DNA from: JACKII01 sp963807085
Lineage (GTDB): Bacteria; Pseudomonadota; Alphaproteobacteria; Bin95
Direction: 5' to 3'
Length of the DNA: 64,000 bases
Assembly: GCA_963807085.1 (NCBI GenBank)
Contig: CAWEBB010000020.1
Location: 62,001-126,000 of the forward strand
Shown: positions 9,208 through 18,560 of the stretch, one piece after another
Layout: every line of letters begins with the position of its first letter
How positions within the stretch are numbered: the stretch's first letter is position 1
Translations under genes and position numbers: made by a program
Notes under the pieces: generated by a model
Told to the model about the DNA's origin: nothing
Seen by the model: only the letters and a program-made list of their open reading frames with translations
Databases searched by the model: none

Positions 9208-11976
9208 ATGAGCGACGGCCAAGCCCACGCAGCACCCGACAGCGGGCCATCGCTCGCCGCGATTCCGGCGCTGGTCTGCGGCGTGCGGCAGGCGGCATGG
9301 CGGGCGGCGGACGGTGCGGCGACCACCATGCCGTTGCGCGACGCGGCCAATCTCGCGAATGCTGACCCGCCCCTGGTCTGTCACCGGCTGACCACCGCCG
9401 GGCGGATGCGCCAGAACGATTTGCGCTGCTATGATCTGCTGGAACTGTTTGCCTTTGCCCGGCCGGCCATGCCTTGCGTGCCGACGCCGCGGGGACTGGC
9501 CGCCGCTCTGGCCCTTCCCGCACGTGCGCACCTTGCGGACGAGCCGCAGATCCTGGCGGATGCGGCAGCGCTGCTGTTGCAGGAAATCGCCGCATCCCGG
9601 GAAAAGACGCTCGCGCCGCTCGCCTGGCAGATGGCGCGGGGCGGCTGGATCTGGGGGCCGCTGGTGTTGGCGCGAACCGGCCTGCCGGAAGGCAACACCG
9701 CGGGGCGCGCCCGACATGCCATGCAAGCCTGGGAGCGGCGGCCGTCGTGGGAGGAGCGCGCGCCGGACGGCCCGCCAGGCAGCGAGCCTATCGACCCCGC
9801 CGATGCGCGCCGCCGCTTGACCGAACTGCTGGGCGCACGGTCAGAGCAGCGGCCGAGCCAGGCCGACTATGCCGATGCGGTGACGGCGGCATTCCAGCCA
9901 CGGGCATTTGAGGGCCAGCCGAACATGGTGCTGGCCGAGGCGGGCACCGGGATCGGCAAGACGCTTGGCTATCTGGCGCCGGCGACGCTATGGGCCGAAA
10001 TCAACGAGGCGCCGGTCTGGGTCTCCACCTATACCCGTAATCTGCAACAGCAGATCGACCGGGAGCTGGACCGGCTGTTTCCGCTGCCGGTCGACAAACA
10101 GGCGCGCGTCGTCGTGCGGAAGGGGCGGGAAAATTATCTATGCCTGCTGAATTTCGAAGAGGCCTCGGGCTCGCTGTTCGCGCAGGGGCCGGACGCGGTC
10201 GGCCTGGGCCTGATGGCACGCTGGATCGGCGCGACGCGCGACGGCGATATGGTGGGTGGTGACCTGCCCGCCTGGCTGATCGACCTGGCCGGTTGGCGCC
10301 TGTCGCTGGGCCTGGCCGACCGGCGGGGCGAGTGCATCTATGCCGCCTGCGCGCACTACCGAAAATGTTTTATCGAGGGCAGCATCCGGGCAGCACGCCG
10401 CGCCGACGTGGTGATCGCCAACCACGCGCTGGTGATGGCACAGGCGGCGCTCGGCGGGGCGGAAGAGGGCTATCTGCCCACCCGCTATGTGTTCGACGAG
10501 GGCCACCACGTTTTCGATGCGGCGGACAGCGCATTCGCCGCCGCCATCACGGGGTTGGAGGCGCGGGAGTTGCGCCGCTGGCTGCTGGGCTCCGAAGGCA
10601 GCATCTCCAGCCGCGCGCGCGGCCTGCGCCGGCGGCTGGAGGACCTGCTGCCCGCCGGGCAGGAAGCAACGGACGTGTTGGACGCTGCGCTGGTGGCGGG
10701 CGCGAAGCTGCCGGGCGAGGGCTGGCTGCAACGATTGATCGACGACAAGCCGCAGGGACCGGCGGAGGCATTCCTCGCCCATGTGCGCCAGCAGATACGG
10801 GCGCGGGTGCCCTCGACCGACGGGCCGTTCAGCCTGGAATGCGAGGCCCGGCCCACGGTCGAGGGGCTGGAGGAAGCGGCGGCGAAGCTCTCGGCGGCGC
10901 TGGAGGGAATCCGCGAGCCGCTCGCCAAGCTGCGTTCAATGCTGCTCCGCCGCCTGGACGACGAGGCCGACGAGCTTGACCAGACCGCACGCCAGCGGAT
11001 CGAAGGGCTGGCGCGCACGCTGACCCGCCGCGGCGAGCACCAATTGGCCGCCTGGTCGGACATGCTGACCGCGCTGGCGGAAGAACCGCTGGAGCAGTTC
11101 GTGGACTGGTTCGCCCTCGACCGTCTGGGCGGTCAGGAGCGGGACGTGGGCATGCATCGCCACTGGCTCGACCCTAGCATTCCGTTTGCGGGAGCGGTGG
11201 CGGAGCCGGCGCACGGGGTGGTCGTTACCTCGGCAACCCTGCGCGACACCACCGGCCAGCCGGAACGGGACTGGATCGCGGCGGAAAGCCGAGTTGGTGC
11301 GCCGCACCTGTCGGTCAGCCCGATCAGGGCGGCAATGGAATCGCCCTTCGACTATGCAGCCAACACGCGCGTGTTCGTCGTGGGCGATGTGGCCCGCAAC
11401 AGCGCGGATCAGGTCGCCGCCGCCTATCGCGTGCTGTTCCAGGCGAGCCGGGGCGGGGGGCTGGGTCTGTTCACGGCGATCCACCGCCTGCGCGCCGTCC
11501 ATCAGCGCCTGGCCGGCCCGTTGGAAGAGTCCGAGATCGCGCTCTATGCCCAACATGTGGACAAGCTCGACACGGCGAGCCTCGTCGATATTTTTCGGGC
11601 CGATGAGGATGCCTGCCTGCTGGGCACCGACGCGGTGCGGGACGGCGTGGACGTGCCGGGCCGGGCGCTTCGCCTGATCGTGTTCGACCGGGTGCCTTGG
11701 CCCCGGCCCGACATTCTGCACAAGGCCCGGCGCAAGGCCTTTGGCGGCAGCCGCTATGACGATCAGATCGCGCGCATGCGCCTGCGCCAGGCTTTTGGGC
11801 GGCTGGTGCGCCGAGGGGAGGACGCGGGTGTTTTTGTCATGCTGGACTCCGCGTTGCCCTCGCGGCTGGGCACGGCCTTTCCGCCTGGCGTGGAGATCGA
11901 ACGGGTGGGACTGGCCGAGGCAGCGAGCCAGGTGCGGGCGTTTCTGGCGGATACGGGCATAATAAAGGGTGGGTAA
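9208..11976 (+). CDS. DinG/XPD-type ATP-dependent DNA helicase
   Basis: This 922-residue superfamily 2 iron-sulfur helicase contains a Walker A (EAGTGIGKT, Lys about 251) and DEGH box (about 430-433). Four cysteines (about 312, 376, 381, 387) suit a 4Fe-4S cluster, and QAFGRLVRRGED (about 861) is motif VI. Such 5'-3' helicases unwind damaged or R-loop DNA. The first 240 residues precede the helicase core; LVCHRL and CYDLLELFAFARP there may be a degenerate exonuclease-like domain, which is a guess. Start chosen at ATG 9208 (MSDGQAH); the open frame continues upstream to 9037 but would overlap the dgcN promoter. Confidence 0.88.
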   Translation: MSDGQAHAAPDSGPSLAAIPALVCGVRQAAWRAADGAATTMPLRDAANLANADPPLVCHRLTTAGRMRQNDLRCYDLLELFAFARPAMPCVPTPRGLAAALALPARAHLADEPQILADAAALLLQEIAASREKTLAPLAWQMARGGWIWGPLVLARTGLPEGNTAGRARHAMQAWERRPSWEERAPDGPPGSEPIDPADARRRLTELLGARSEQRPSQADYADAVTAAFQPRAFEGQPNMVLAEAGTGIGKTLGYLAPATLWAEINEAPVWVSTYTRNLQQQIDRELDRLFPLPVDKQARVVVRKGRENYLCLLNFEEASGSLFAQGPDAVGLGLMARWIGATRDGDMVGGDLPAWLIDLAGWRLSLGLADRRGECIYAACAHYRKCFIEGSIRAARRADVVIANHALVMAQAALGGAEEGYLPTRYVFDEGHHVFDAADSAFAAAITGLEARELRRWLLGSEGSISSRARGLRRRLEDLLPAGQEATDVLDAALVAGAKLPGEGWLQRLIDDKPQGPAEAFLAHVRQQIRARVPSTDGPFSLECEARPTVEGLEEAAAKLSAALEGIREPLAKLRSMLLRRLDDEADELDQTARQRIEGLARTLTRRGEHQLAAWSDMLTALAEEPLEQFVDWFALDRLGGQERDVGMHRHWLDPSIPFAGAVAEPAHGVVVTSATLRDTTGQPERDWIAAESRVGAPHLSVSPIRAAMESPFDYAANTRVFVVGDVARNSADQVAAAYRVLFQASRGGGLGLFTAIHRLRAVHQRLAGPLEESEIALYAQHVDKLDTASLVDIFRADEDACLLGTDAVRDGVDVPGRALRLIVFDRVPWPRPDILHKARRKAFGGSRYDDQIARMRLRQAFGRLVRRGEDAGVFVMLDSALPSRLGTAFPPGVEIERVGLAEAASQVRAFLADTGIIKGG

Positions 11977-12108
11977 GCCTTGACGCGGCGGCCTGGGCGG
12001 CCTTAATCGGCATGGCTTCCGTACGATGCTCTGGTGGCCGTTCCGGCTATCGCATTTCAGAGCTGTCGCATTAAAGCGCTGTCTCATTCCAGAAAGGCGT
12101 CCCGCCCC

Positions 12109-12528
12109 GTGTCCAACTCCTCCGTTCTCGACCACCATTCCGCCCTGATTTACGTCATGGTGCTGATCTCCGCCTCCGACGGGGAAATGACCGACGCCGA
12201 GCTTTCCACCATCGGCAGTATCGTGCAGCACCTGCCCATATTCCGGGACTATGACGTGGATTTGCTGCCGAACGCCGCCAACAATTGCACGGCGATGCTG
12301 GACAATGACGAGGGGCTGGAGACGGTGCTGGCCTTGGTGGAAGCCGCCCTGCCCAAGCCCCTGCACGAGACGGCTTACGCCTTGGCCTGCGACGTGGCGG
12401 CAGCGGACGCTACCCTCAGCCAGGAAGAGTTGCGGCTGCTCGAGATCATCCGCCATACGCTGGCGGTGGGACGTTTGCCGGCTGCGGCGATCGAGCGCGG
12501 CGCGCAGGCGCGGCATGCGACGCTTTAA
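12109..12528 (+). CDS. TerB-like (tellurite resistance/DUF533-type) protein
   Basis: A 139-residue all-helical protein of the TerB family. LIYVMVLISASDGEMTDAEL and ACDVAAADATLSQEELRLLE are the two acidic, metal-binding-like helix pairs of TerB. The GTG at 12109 is preferred: it gives VSNSSVLDHHSALIYVMV and has AGAAAGG about 12 bases upstream; an ATG at 12034 would add 25 atypical residues. The gene follows the helicase by about 130 bases and converges on the TAXI gene with 9 bases between. The cellular role of single-domain TerB proteins is unknown. Confidence 0.75.
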   Translation: MSNSSVLDHHSALIYVMVLISASDGEMTDAELSTIGSIVQHLPIFRDYDVDLLPNAANNCTAMLDNDEGLETVLALVEAALPKPLHETAYALACDVAAADATLSQEELRLLEIIRHTLAVGRLPAAAIERGAQARHATL

Positions 12529-12537
12529 GACCAGAAG

Positions 12538-13809
12538 CTATTCGGCTCCCTGCTCATTCTCCAGCCGTTCGGCGATCTGCTTTTTCAGCAGTTCGATATG
12601 CAGCCGGGCAGTGTACGCATACTCCCGGTAGGCGAGGGGGAGATGCAGCGCCGCGATATTCTCATCGATCTGCTGGAGCCGGATATTGAGGGCGGAGAGC
12701 ACCTCCGGTTCCGGCTGCGCGTGCAACTGCCTGTCGATACGGCGGATGTCGTCATAGTACCGATAGACCCTGCTGCGCATCTGCCAGGCATAGAGCGCAG
12801 GCAGAAGCCGGAATGCGGGCAGGAGCAGGAAAATGATCGGCAACAGCAGGATCGCGAACCGGTTGATTTGAGCCACGACCCAATACGGCAGGAGTTTCTG
12901 TAGCGAACTGGGGCCGTCCTCCATCAACTGACGGGCGTAATCGTCCGCCGGCAGCGAAATGGCATCCATCGACGGGAATTGGTTTGAACCCGTGATGGCA
13001 TCCTGGCGCGAGTGAATCTCGCGGGCGGCTTCGACCAGACGGTCGACCAGCGACGGGTGCAGGTCATCTACCGCGATAATCTGGGCGACCATCGCCAACA
13101 TGGCGGTGTCGCCGGGCGGCACCGTCGGCAACATCCGGATCGCGCCCGCCGGCAGGTTCACCACCTGGGACTGGGCCAGGCGGCGGGAGATCGCCTCGAT
13201 CAGGTCCAGTCTCAGCAGTCGGATCTCGTCGGAGCGGAAAAGCGGCTCCAGATAGGGCGCGCTCAGCGGCGCAACCAGCAAGGCCGCATCGATTTCCCCG
13301 GCGAGCAATGCCTCCATCGCCTCTGTGTTGCCGAAGGACAGAAGTTCGTTCGCACCCGGCGTGATCTGTGCGGCCTGGGCGAAGGCCAATACGGCGGCGC
13401 GTGTCCCTGAACCTTCGCCGCCGCCGGCGATCTTCAGCCCTTGCCAGCTTGCGGGATTGGCGGCGATGTCCCGGTCGGCGCGGACGAACACGAACAGCGG
13501 CTCGAGGAACACGGCCCCGAGGCTGTCGGCTCCTTCCGGTCCTTTGACGCCGCCCTGCAACAAGGCGGCCTGGGCTTTTCCCTCCGCCAGCAGCCTCACG
13601 TTTTCGACCGAGCCGCCGGTGGTCAGTATTTCCATCCGGATACCGTCGCGCGCCAGGATCGCCTGGTATCGCTTGGCGATGCGCTCATAGCCGCCGCCTT
13701 CGGCGCCCGCGGCAAATACCAGATGCTTGGGCGGCCACAGATCGCGGGCCAGCCAGACGATGGCGGCGCAAGCGACAGCAACCATGACGAATGCCAGGGA
13801 AACGCGCAT
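12538..13809 (-). CDS. TAXI-family (TRAP) solute-binding protein with C-terminal membrane part
   Basis: This 423-residue protein starts with a membrane-anchoring signal (LAFVMVAVACAAIVWLARDL). The TAXI binding domain follows, with FAAGAEGGGYERIAKRYQ, ILTTGGSVENVRLLAEG and FPSMDAISL. After about residue 325 come two hydrophobic stretches (FAILLLPIIFLLLPAFRLLP) and a helical tail, so the binding domain is tethered to the membrane. No TRAP permease gene (fused DctQM) lies next to it. Such orphan, C-terminally anchored TAXI proteins may sense or hand over small acids rather than feed a neighbouring transporter; that is an inference. Confidence 0.85.
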   Translation of the reverse strand: MRVSLAFVMVAVACAAIVWLARDLWPPKHLVFAAGAEGGGYERIAKRYQAILARDGIRMEILTTGGSVENVRLLAEGKAQAALLQGGVKGPEGADSLGAVFLEPLFVFVRADRDIAANPASWQGLKIAGGGEGSGTRAAVLAFAQAAQITPGANELLSFGNTEAMEALLAGEIDAALLVAPLSAPYLEPLFRSDEIRLLRLDLIEAISRRLAQSQVVNLPAGAIRMLPTVPPGDTAMLAMVAQIIAVDDLHPSLVDRLVEAAREIHSRQDAITGSNQFPSMDAISLPADDYARQLMEDGPSSLQKLLPYWVVAQINRFAILLLPIIFLLLPAFRLLPALYAWQMRSRVYRYYDDIRRIDRQLHAQPEPEVLSALNIRLQQIDENIAALHLPLAYREYAYTARLHIELLKKQIAERLENEQGAE

Positions 13810-13860
13810 TACCGGACTACCCGGCTGTTAGCTTGATGCGATGCTGAGATGCTACCCGAC

Positions 13861-15042
13861 CTAATCCGCGCCCTTCATCCGCGCAAAGCCCGCCTCGATA
13901 TCGGCGATGAGATCAGCGGGATTTTCCAGGCCGATATGCAGGCGCACCAGCGGTCCCGGCGGGTTCCATTCGGTGGCGGTGCGGTAGTTTGAGGGGTCCG
14001 CCGGGATCAGCAGGCTTTCATAGCCGCCCCAACTGGAGCCCATGCCGAACAGCTCCAACCCGTTGAAAAAAGCCGCAAGTTGCGCCTCGCTCGCCGGTTG
14101 CAGGATGGCGCCGAACAGGCCGCTCGCGCCCGTAAAGTCGCGCTTCCAGATACGATGGCCGGGGTCGTCCGCAAGGGCGGGATAGAGCACCTGCGCCACC
14201 TCCGGCCGGGATTGCAGCCAGCTTGCAACCTCCATCGCGTTGGCCTGGTGCTGCGCCAGCCGTACCGCCATGGTGCGCACGCCGCGGGTCGCCAGATAAA
14301 CGTCGTCCGGCGCGGCGGCGACGCCGAGCAGACCCCATGCCTCACGGATGGGGCCGTAGGTGGCTTTTGTGCAGGTAATCGCGCCCAGCATCGCATCGGA
14401 GTGGCCGACAATATACTTGGTGGCGGCATGGATGGAAACATCGCAGCCGTGCTCGAACGGCTTGAAGTAGAGGCCGGTCGCCCAGGTATTGTCGATCATC
14501 ACGGTGCAATCGCGCTTGTGCGCGGCCGCGGCAATGGCCGGAACGTCCTGCATTTCAAAGGTTTGCGAGCCGGGTGCTTCCAGATAGACAACCTTCGTGT
14601 TGTCCCGGATCAGATCGGCGACGCCCGCACCGATGGCCGGGTCGAAGAAGGTGGTGGAGACGCCATAGCGCGGCAGGAACTTTGCGGCAAAGTTCCGGGC
14701 GGGGCCATAGACGCAATCGGCCATCAACACATGGTCGCCCTGGCGAACAAAGGGCAGGATGGCCGTGGTAACGGCGCTGAGGCCGGACGGGCAGAGCACG
14801 CAGGCGTCGGCGCCCTCGATCTCGGCCAGCACGTCCTCCAGCGTAAAGGTGGTGGGCGTGCCGCGGCGGCCGTAACGGGGCTCGCGCTCCCCCTTCTCCC
14901 GCTTGCGGTCTTCATAGGAGGGCGAGAGGATGGTGGAGGCGCGAAAGACGGGCGTGTTGACGACGCCGAAATGGGCCTGGGGGTGGCGGCCGGCATGGGT
15001 CAGGACGGTTTCCGGGCTCTTGCCCTTTAGCTCTTTGCTCAT
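13861..15042 (-). CDS. metC: cystathionine beta-lyase (PLP enzyme)
   Basis: This 393-residue member of the Cys/Met metabolism PLP family cleaves cystathionine to homocysteine, pyruvate and ammonia. PRYGRRGTPTTFTLED near residue 55, substrate/PLP-site residues around VIDNTWATG, and SIHAATKYIVGHSDAMLGA (PLP lysine in ATKY, about 212) are diagnostic. The C-terminus VRLHIGLENPADLIADIE is typical of the alphaproteobacterial MetC branch. The downstream sseA on the same strand makes a short sulfur-metabolism pair (gene order sseA-metC in transcription). Related lyases could instead use cysteine or methionine. Confidence 0.9.
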   Translation of the reverse strand: MSKELKGKSPETVLTHAGRHPQAHFGVVNTPVFRASTILSPSYEDRKREKGEREPRYGRRGTPTTFTLEDVLAEIEGADACVLCPSGLSAVTTAILPFVRQGDHVLMADCVYGPARNFAAKFLPRYGVSTTFFDPAIGAGVADLIRDNTKVVYLEAPGSQTFEMQDVPAIAAAAHKRDCTVMIDNTWATGLYFKPFEHGCDVSIHAATKYIVGHSDAMLGAITCTKATYGPIREAWGLLGVAAAPDDVYLATRGVRTMAVRLAQHQANAMEVASWLQSRPEVAQVLYPALADDPGHRIWKRDFTGASGLFGAILQPASEAQLAAFFNGLELFGMGSSWGGYESLLIPADPSNYRTATEWNPPGPLVRLHIGLENPADLIADIEAGFARMKGAD

Positions 15043-15085
15043 AGTGGATCTTTGCTCACGGGGGTATGGCGCGTTTGTAAAGGGA

Positions 15086-15937
15086 TCAGGTTTCGACGGG
15101 TGTATCCAAGCGGCTGCCCCACTCGCTCCAGGAGCCGTCGTAGATGGCGACGTCGTCCCGGCCGATCAGGTAAAGTCCCAGCGCCAGCGTGCAGGCGGTC
15201 ACGCCGGAGCCGCAGGTAGTGGTGATCGGCTTGCCTTCTGTGATGCCTGCTACGTCGAAGGCGGTCTTAAGTTCATCGGCGGATTTGAAGACGCCGTTCT
15301 CGCCCAGCAGTCGGGGAAAGGGCAGGTTGAGGCTGCCGGGAATGTGGCCGCCGCGCATGCCTTCGCGGGGCTCCGGCTCGGTCGCGTGAAAACGGCCGAA
15401 AGCCCGGGCATCCAGGACCTGTTCCGTAGGGTGCTCGATATTGGCGAGAATCTGCTTGCGCGACCGGATGCGTTCCTTGGCCTTCGCGGCCTGAAACGGT
15501 TTCGCCTCGCGCGGGATGACTTCGGACGTGACCGGCCGGTCTTCGGCCAGCCATTTGCGCAGGCCGCCGTCCAGCACCGCAACGTCGTTGTGGCCAAAGA
15601 TGCGGAAGGTTTGCCAGACGCGCGCGGCACCGGTCGGGCCGACCGTGTCGTAGACCACGACCCGGTCGTCACTGCCGATACCGAGCGCGCCCACCTGCTC
15701 CGCGAATTGCTCCGCGTCGGGCCACATGTGCGGCAGGTCGCTGTCCTGGTCGCTGATCGCGTCGATGTCGAAAAAGATCGCGCCGGGAATGTGGCGCTCT
15801 TCGTATTCTGCCCGGGCGTTGCGGCCCGAGGTGGGCAGGTGGTGCGAGGCGTCGACGATCTTGACGTTGGGGTCTTTAAGATGCTCGGCCAGCCATTCGG
15901 TGCTGACGAGCGCGTGCGGGTTGGCGTAGTCGGCCAT
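15086..15937 (-). CDS. sseA: 3-mercaptopyruvate sulfurtransferase
   Basis: This 283-residue protein has two rhodanese domains. It moves sulfur from 3-mercaptopyruvate to thiols or cyanide. The C-terminal active loop CGSGVTA (about 237-243) is the mercaptopyruvate sulfurtransferase signature, distinct from CRKGVT of thiosulfate enzymes. The N-terminal domain carries YEERHIPGAIFFDIDAISD. It is transcribed ahead of metC with about 43 bases between, fitting joint handling of sulfur amino acids. Confidence 0.93.
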   Translation of the reverse strand: MADYANPHALVSTEWLAEHLKDPNVKIVDASHHLPTSGRNARAEYEERHIPGAIFFDIDAISDQDSDLPHMWPDAEQFAEQVGALGIGSDDRVVVYDTVGPTGAARVWQTFRIFGHNDVAVLDGGLRKWLAEDRPVTSEVIPREAKPFQAAKAKERIRSRKQILANIEHPTEQVLDARAFGRFHATEPEPREGMRGGHIPGSLNLPFPRLLGENGVFKSADELKTAFDVAGITEGKPITTTCGSGVTACTLALGLYLIGRDDVAIYDGSWSEWGSRLDTPVET

Positions 15938-15949
15938 GGGGTTCTCTCT

Positions 15950-16024
15950 TTTCCTTCATCCTGCGCCTGTCGAAGGGTGACCATCTTCCTGATACAACAC
16001 CCTCCGACAGACTTAGGGTGAAGG
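15950..16024. repeat. inverted intergenic repeat (GTCGAAGGGTGA type)
   Basis: Between alaX and sseA. TCCTGCGCCTGTCGAAGGGTGA on one side and CACCCTCCGACAGACTTAGGGTGA on the other face each other and pair imperfectly. The same motif, in the form CCTGAGCCTGTCGAAGGG, recurs at about 49605. It is a common dispersed palindrome in alphaproteobacterial intergenic DNA and could also act as a weak terminator. Confidence 0.5.
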
Positions 16025-16041
16025 GGATGAGGGCTTCGCTG

Positions 16042-16756
16042 CTATTCGTCGAAAACGATGTTGATGCGGCGGTTCCGCTTGCCCTTGTTCTCGATCTTGG
16101 AGACGCGGACTGGCCCGATTTCGCTGGTGCGAGCGACGTGGGTGCCGCCGCAGGGTTGTAGATCTATGTCACCGTCGCCGACCGCCATCAGGCGGATGCG
16201 GCCCGTGCCTCGGGGCGGCTGCACGGACAGCGTGCGCACCATGTCGGGGTTCGCGTCCAACTCGCTCTCGTCGATCCAGCGGCTTTCGACCGGATGGTCG
16301 GCCGCGACCAGGGCATTAAGCTGGGCGGTCAGTTCCGCCTTGTCGTAGGTGTGCTCGCCCGAATCGAAGTCGAGCCGGCTTTTCTCTGCGCCGACCGCGC
16401 CGCCGGTCACGCCGTGATGCACCATGGAGCAGAGCAGGTGCATGGCCGTGTGCATGCGCATGTGCTTGTAGCGGCGGTCCCAGTCGATGCGGGCGGTTAG
16501 TTTCGTACCCGGCGCGGGCAGGGGAGCGCCCTCGGCTGTCATGTGAATGACATCGTCGGGGCCTTCGCCCTTGCGGGCCTCGGCGACGGGTATCTCCGTG
16601 CCGTCCGCAGCGATCAGCACGCCCGAAATCGCCCGGCTGGCCGCCGCCGGTCGGATAGAAAACCGTCCGGTCCAGCACCACGCCTTCAGGCCCGGCGCTG
16701 ACGACGCTGGCTTCGCATTCTTTCGCATAGGGGTTTTCGCGGAAGACGAGTTCCAT
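16042..16756 (-). CDS. stand-alone alanyl-tRNA editing protein (AlaX), one frameshift
   Basis: This is a free-standing editing domain related to AlaRS that hydrolyses Ser- or Gly-mischarged tRNA(Ala). The product of about 238 residues begins MELVFRENPYAKECEASV with VFYPTGGGQPGD (the AlaX I-like glycine-rich motif). Zinc-site motifs HTAMH (HxxxH) and CGGTH (CxxxH) are intact. The frame changes near 16620: after QPGD the second frame reads VLIAADGTEIPVAEA. The C-terminus KGKRNRRINIVFDE matches the family. It lies between the acyl-CoA ligase and sseA on the same strand. Confidence 0.88.
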
Positions 16757-16839
16757 GAGGGGCTCTCTGTATTCGGGCGGCTGATCGGCAGTCTATCGAA
16801 TGAATCTGGCTCTGAGTAGCCGCGCCTTTCTCCGAAAGG

Positions 16840-16955
16840 GTTATCATCGCGAGGCCTGAACTTGTTCGGGGCGACGCGATCCAGGCCGCGCAGGGGCTTG
16901 GCTCCGCCGTTGCTGGGTTGCCGCCCCGCCCCTTGGCGGCTCGCAATGACGGCGA
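16840..16955. repeat. interspersed repeat downstream of acyl-CoA ligase
   Basis: A GC-rich stretch between the ligase and alaX holds ATCATCGCGAGGCCTGAACT, GATCCAGGCCGCGCAGGGG and GGCGGCTCGCAATGACGGC. It belongs to the same TCATTGCGAG family as the copies near 600 and 49,720. Complementary halves suggest a folded transcript. No open frame is conserved here. Confidence 0.45.
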
Positions 16956-16961
16956 GGCAGG

Positions 16962-18491
16962 TTAGTTGTCGGCCAGCCGCTCGCGCAGTTCCGTCTTCAG
17001 CACCTTGCCGTAGTTGTTCTTCGGCAGTGCGTCGATGAAGCGGTAGGACTTGGGCCGCTTGAAGCGGGCCATGTTCTTCAGGCAGAAGCGGTCCAGGTCT
17101 TTTTCGCTCAGGCCTGCGCCTTCGCGTGCGACGACGAAGGCCACTACGTTCTCGCCCCATTCCGGGTCTGGCTCCCCCACGACGGAGACCTCCAGCACGG
17201 CGGGGTGCAGCAGCATGACCTCCTCCACTTCGCGCGGGTAGATGTTGGTGCCGCCGGAAATAATCATGTCCTTGGAGCGGTCTTTCAGCGCCAGATAGCC
17301 GGCCTCGTCCAGCACGCCCACGTCGCCGGTGTGCAGCCAGCCGTTGCGCAAGGTCTCGGCGGTGGCCTCCGGGTTGCCCCAATAGCCAACCATGACCGGC
17401 TCGCCGCGCACGCAGACCTCGCCCAGCTCGCCGGGCGGCAGCGGTTGGTCGTCGGCGTCCATGATGGCGACTTCGGTATTGGTGAAAGCCCGCCCAACCG
17501 AGGCCAGGCGATCGTCAAAGCCGGGTGTGCCGGCCCGCTGAAACTCGTGCCGGCCGAGCGCCGTGATGGTCATCGGGCTCTCGCCCTGGCCGTAAAGCTG
17601 GGCGAGCTTCGGGCCGAACAGGTTAAGCGCCTCCTTCGCGTCCGCCACATACATGGGGGCGCCGCCATAGACGATGGTGCGCAGGTTCCTTGTGTCGCCT
17701 TCCAGAACGGCAGGATGCTCCAGCAGACGCTTCACCATGGTGGGTGCGGCGAAAAAGCAGAGGTCGGTGGTGGAGGCCAGCAGTTCCATGATCTCCGCCG
17801 GGTCGAACTTGCCGCTGGCCGGGATCACCTGGGCGGCGGCCTGGGCGACGAAAGGCAGGCTGTAGAGCCCGCCGCCATGGCTCATGGGTGCGGCGTGCAG
17901 CCAGTGATAGCCTTCCTCCACCCGGTCGATATCCGAAAGATAGCCCTGCAGGCAGGCGAGCAGGTTGCGATGGCTCAGCATCGCGCCCTTGGGCCGGCCG
18001 GTGGTGCCGCTGGTGTAGAACAGCCAGGCTAGGTCTTCCGACTCGCGCAATTCCATGGTCAGCGGCGCCGAGTCGAGCATGGCGGCGTAGGTGTCGCTGC
18101 CGGCCGTGATCATCGCCCCGCAGTCCGGCAGGTCGGGCAGCAGGCCGTTCAGATCGTCCGTCAGGTCGGCCGTGGTGAAGCCGATGCGTGCGCCGGAATC
18201 GCTGAAGATATAACGGAAATCGCTCACGTGCAGCTTGGCGTTGATCGGCACTGCGGCCAGGCCCGCATGCCAACAGGCCCAGAGCATTTCGATAAATTCC
18301 GGGCAGTTGCTCATGGCGAAGCCGACGCGGTCGCCGGGCTGGAGACCTGCGGGGCCGCGCAGCCAGCCGGCGATGCGCGCGACGCGCTCGCCAAGTTCGG
18401 CATAGGTCGCGTATTCTTCCATGCCGACCCGAACCGCCACATTCTCCGGTCGGGACCGGGCCGCCCGGTTCATTAACGCCGCCAAATTCAT
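16962..18491 (-). CDS. class I adenylate-forming acyl-CoA synthetase
   Basis: A 509-residue AMP-dependent synthetase/ligase that activates a carboxylic acid to acyl-AMP and then acyl-CoA. Motifs are LFYTSGTTGRPKGAMLSHRN (P-loop, about 165-185), YGQGESPM (A4/A5 region), WLHTGDVG and DRSKDMIISGGTNIYPREVE, and the C-terminal lysine in PKNNYGKVLKTEL. The ATG at 18491 (MNLAALMNRAA) is favoured over one six codons earlier because AAGGAG lies seven bases before it. The acid is not determinable; medium-chain or aromatic acids are possible. Codon use is as for its neighbours. Confidence 0.9.
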   Translation of the reverse strand: MNLAALMNRAARSRPENVAVRVGMEEYATYAELGERVARIAGWLRGPAGLQPGDRVGFAMSNCPEFIEMLWACWHAGLAAVPINAKLHVSDFRYIFSDSGARIGFTTADLTDDLNGLLPDLPDCGAMITAGSDTYAAMLDSAPLTMELRESEDLAWLFYTSGTTGRPKGAMLSHRNLLACLQGYLSDIDRVEEGYHWLHAAPMSHGGGLYSLPFVAQAAAQVIPASGKFDPAEIMELLASTTDLCFFAAPTMVKRLLEHPAVLEGDTRNLRTIVYGGAPMYVADAKEALNLFGPKLAQLYGQGESPMTITALGRHEFQRAGTPGFDDRLASVGRAFTNTEVAIMDADDQPLPPGELGEVCVRGEPVMVGYWGNPEATAETLRNGWLHTGDVGVLDEAGYLALKDRSKDMIISGGTNIYPREVEEVMLLHPAVLEVSVVGEPDPEWGENVVAFVVAREGAGLSEKDLDRFCLKNMARFKRPKSYRFIDALPKNNYGKVLKTELRERLADN

Positions 18492-18560
18492 TCCCGATAA
18501 CTCCTTCAATCTTCGCCCGAGAGAGGCGCAGAAAATTATATCCAGGCTATCGGCACGCGG

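Noticed and set aside
15086..16756. Defence or toxin-antitoxin system around sseA and alaX
   Set aside because: All genes there are ordinary metabolic or tRNA-editing families; only repeats separate them.
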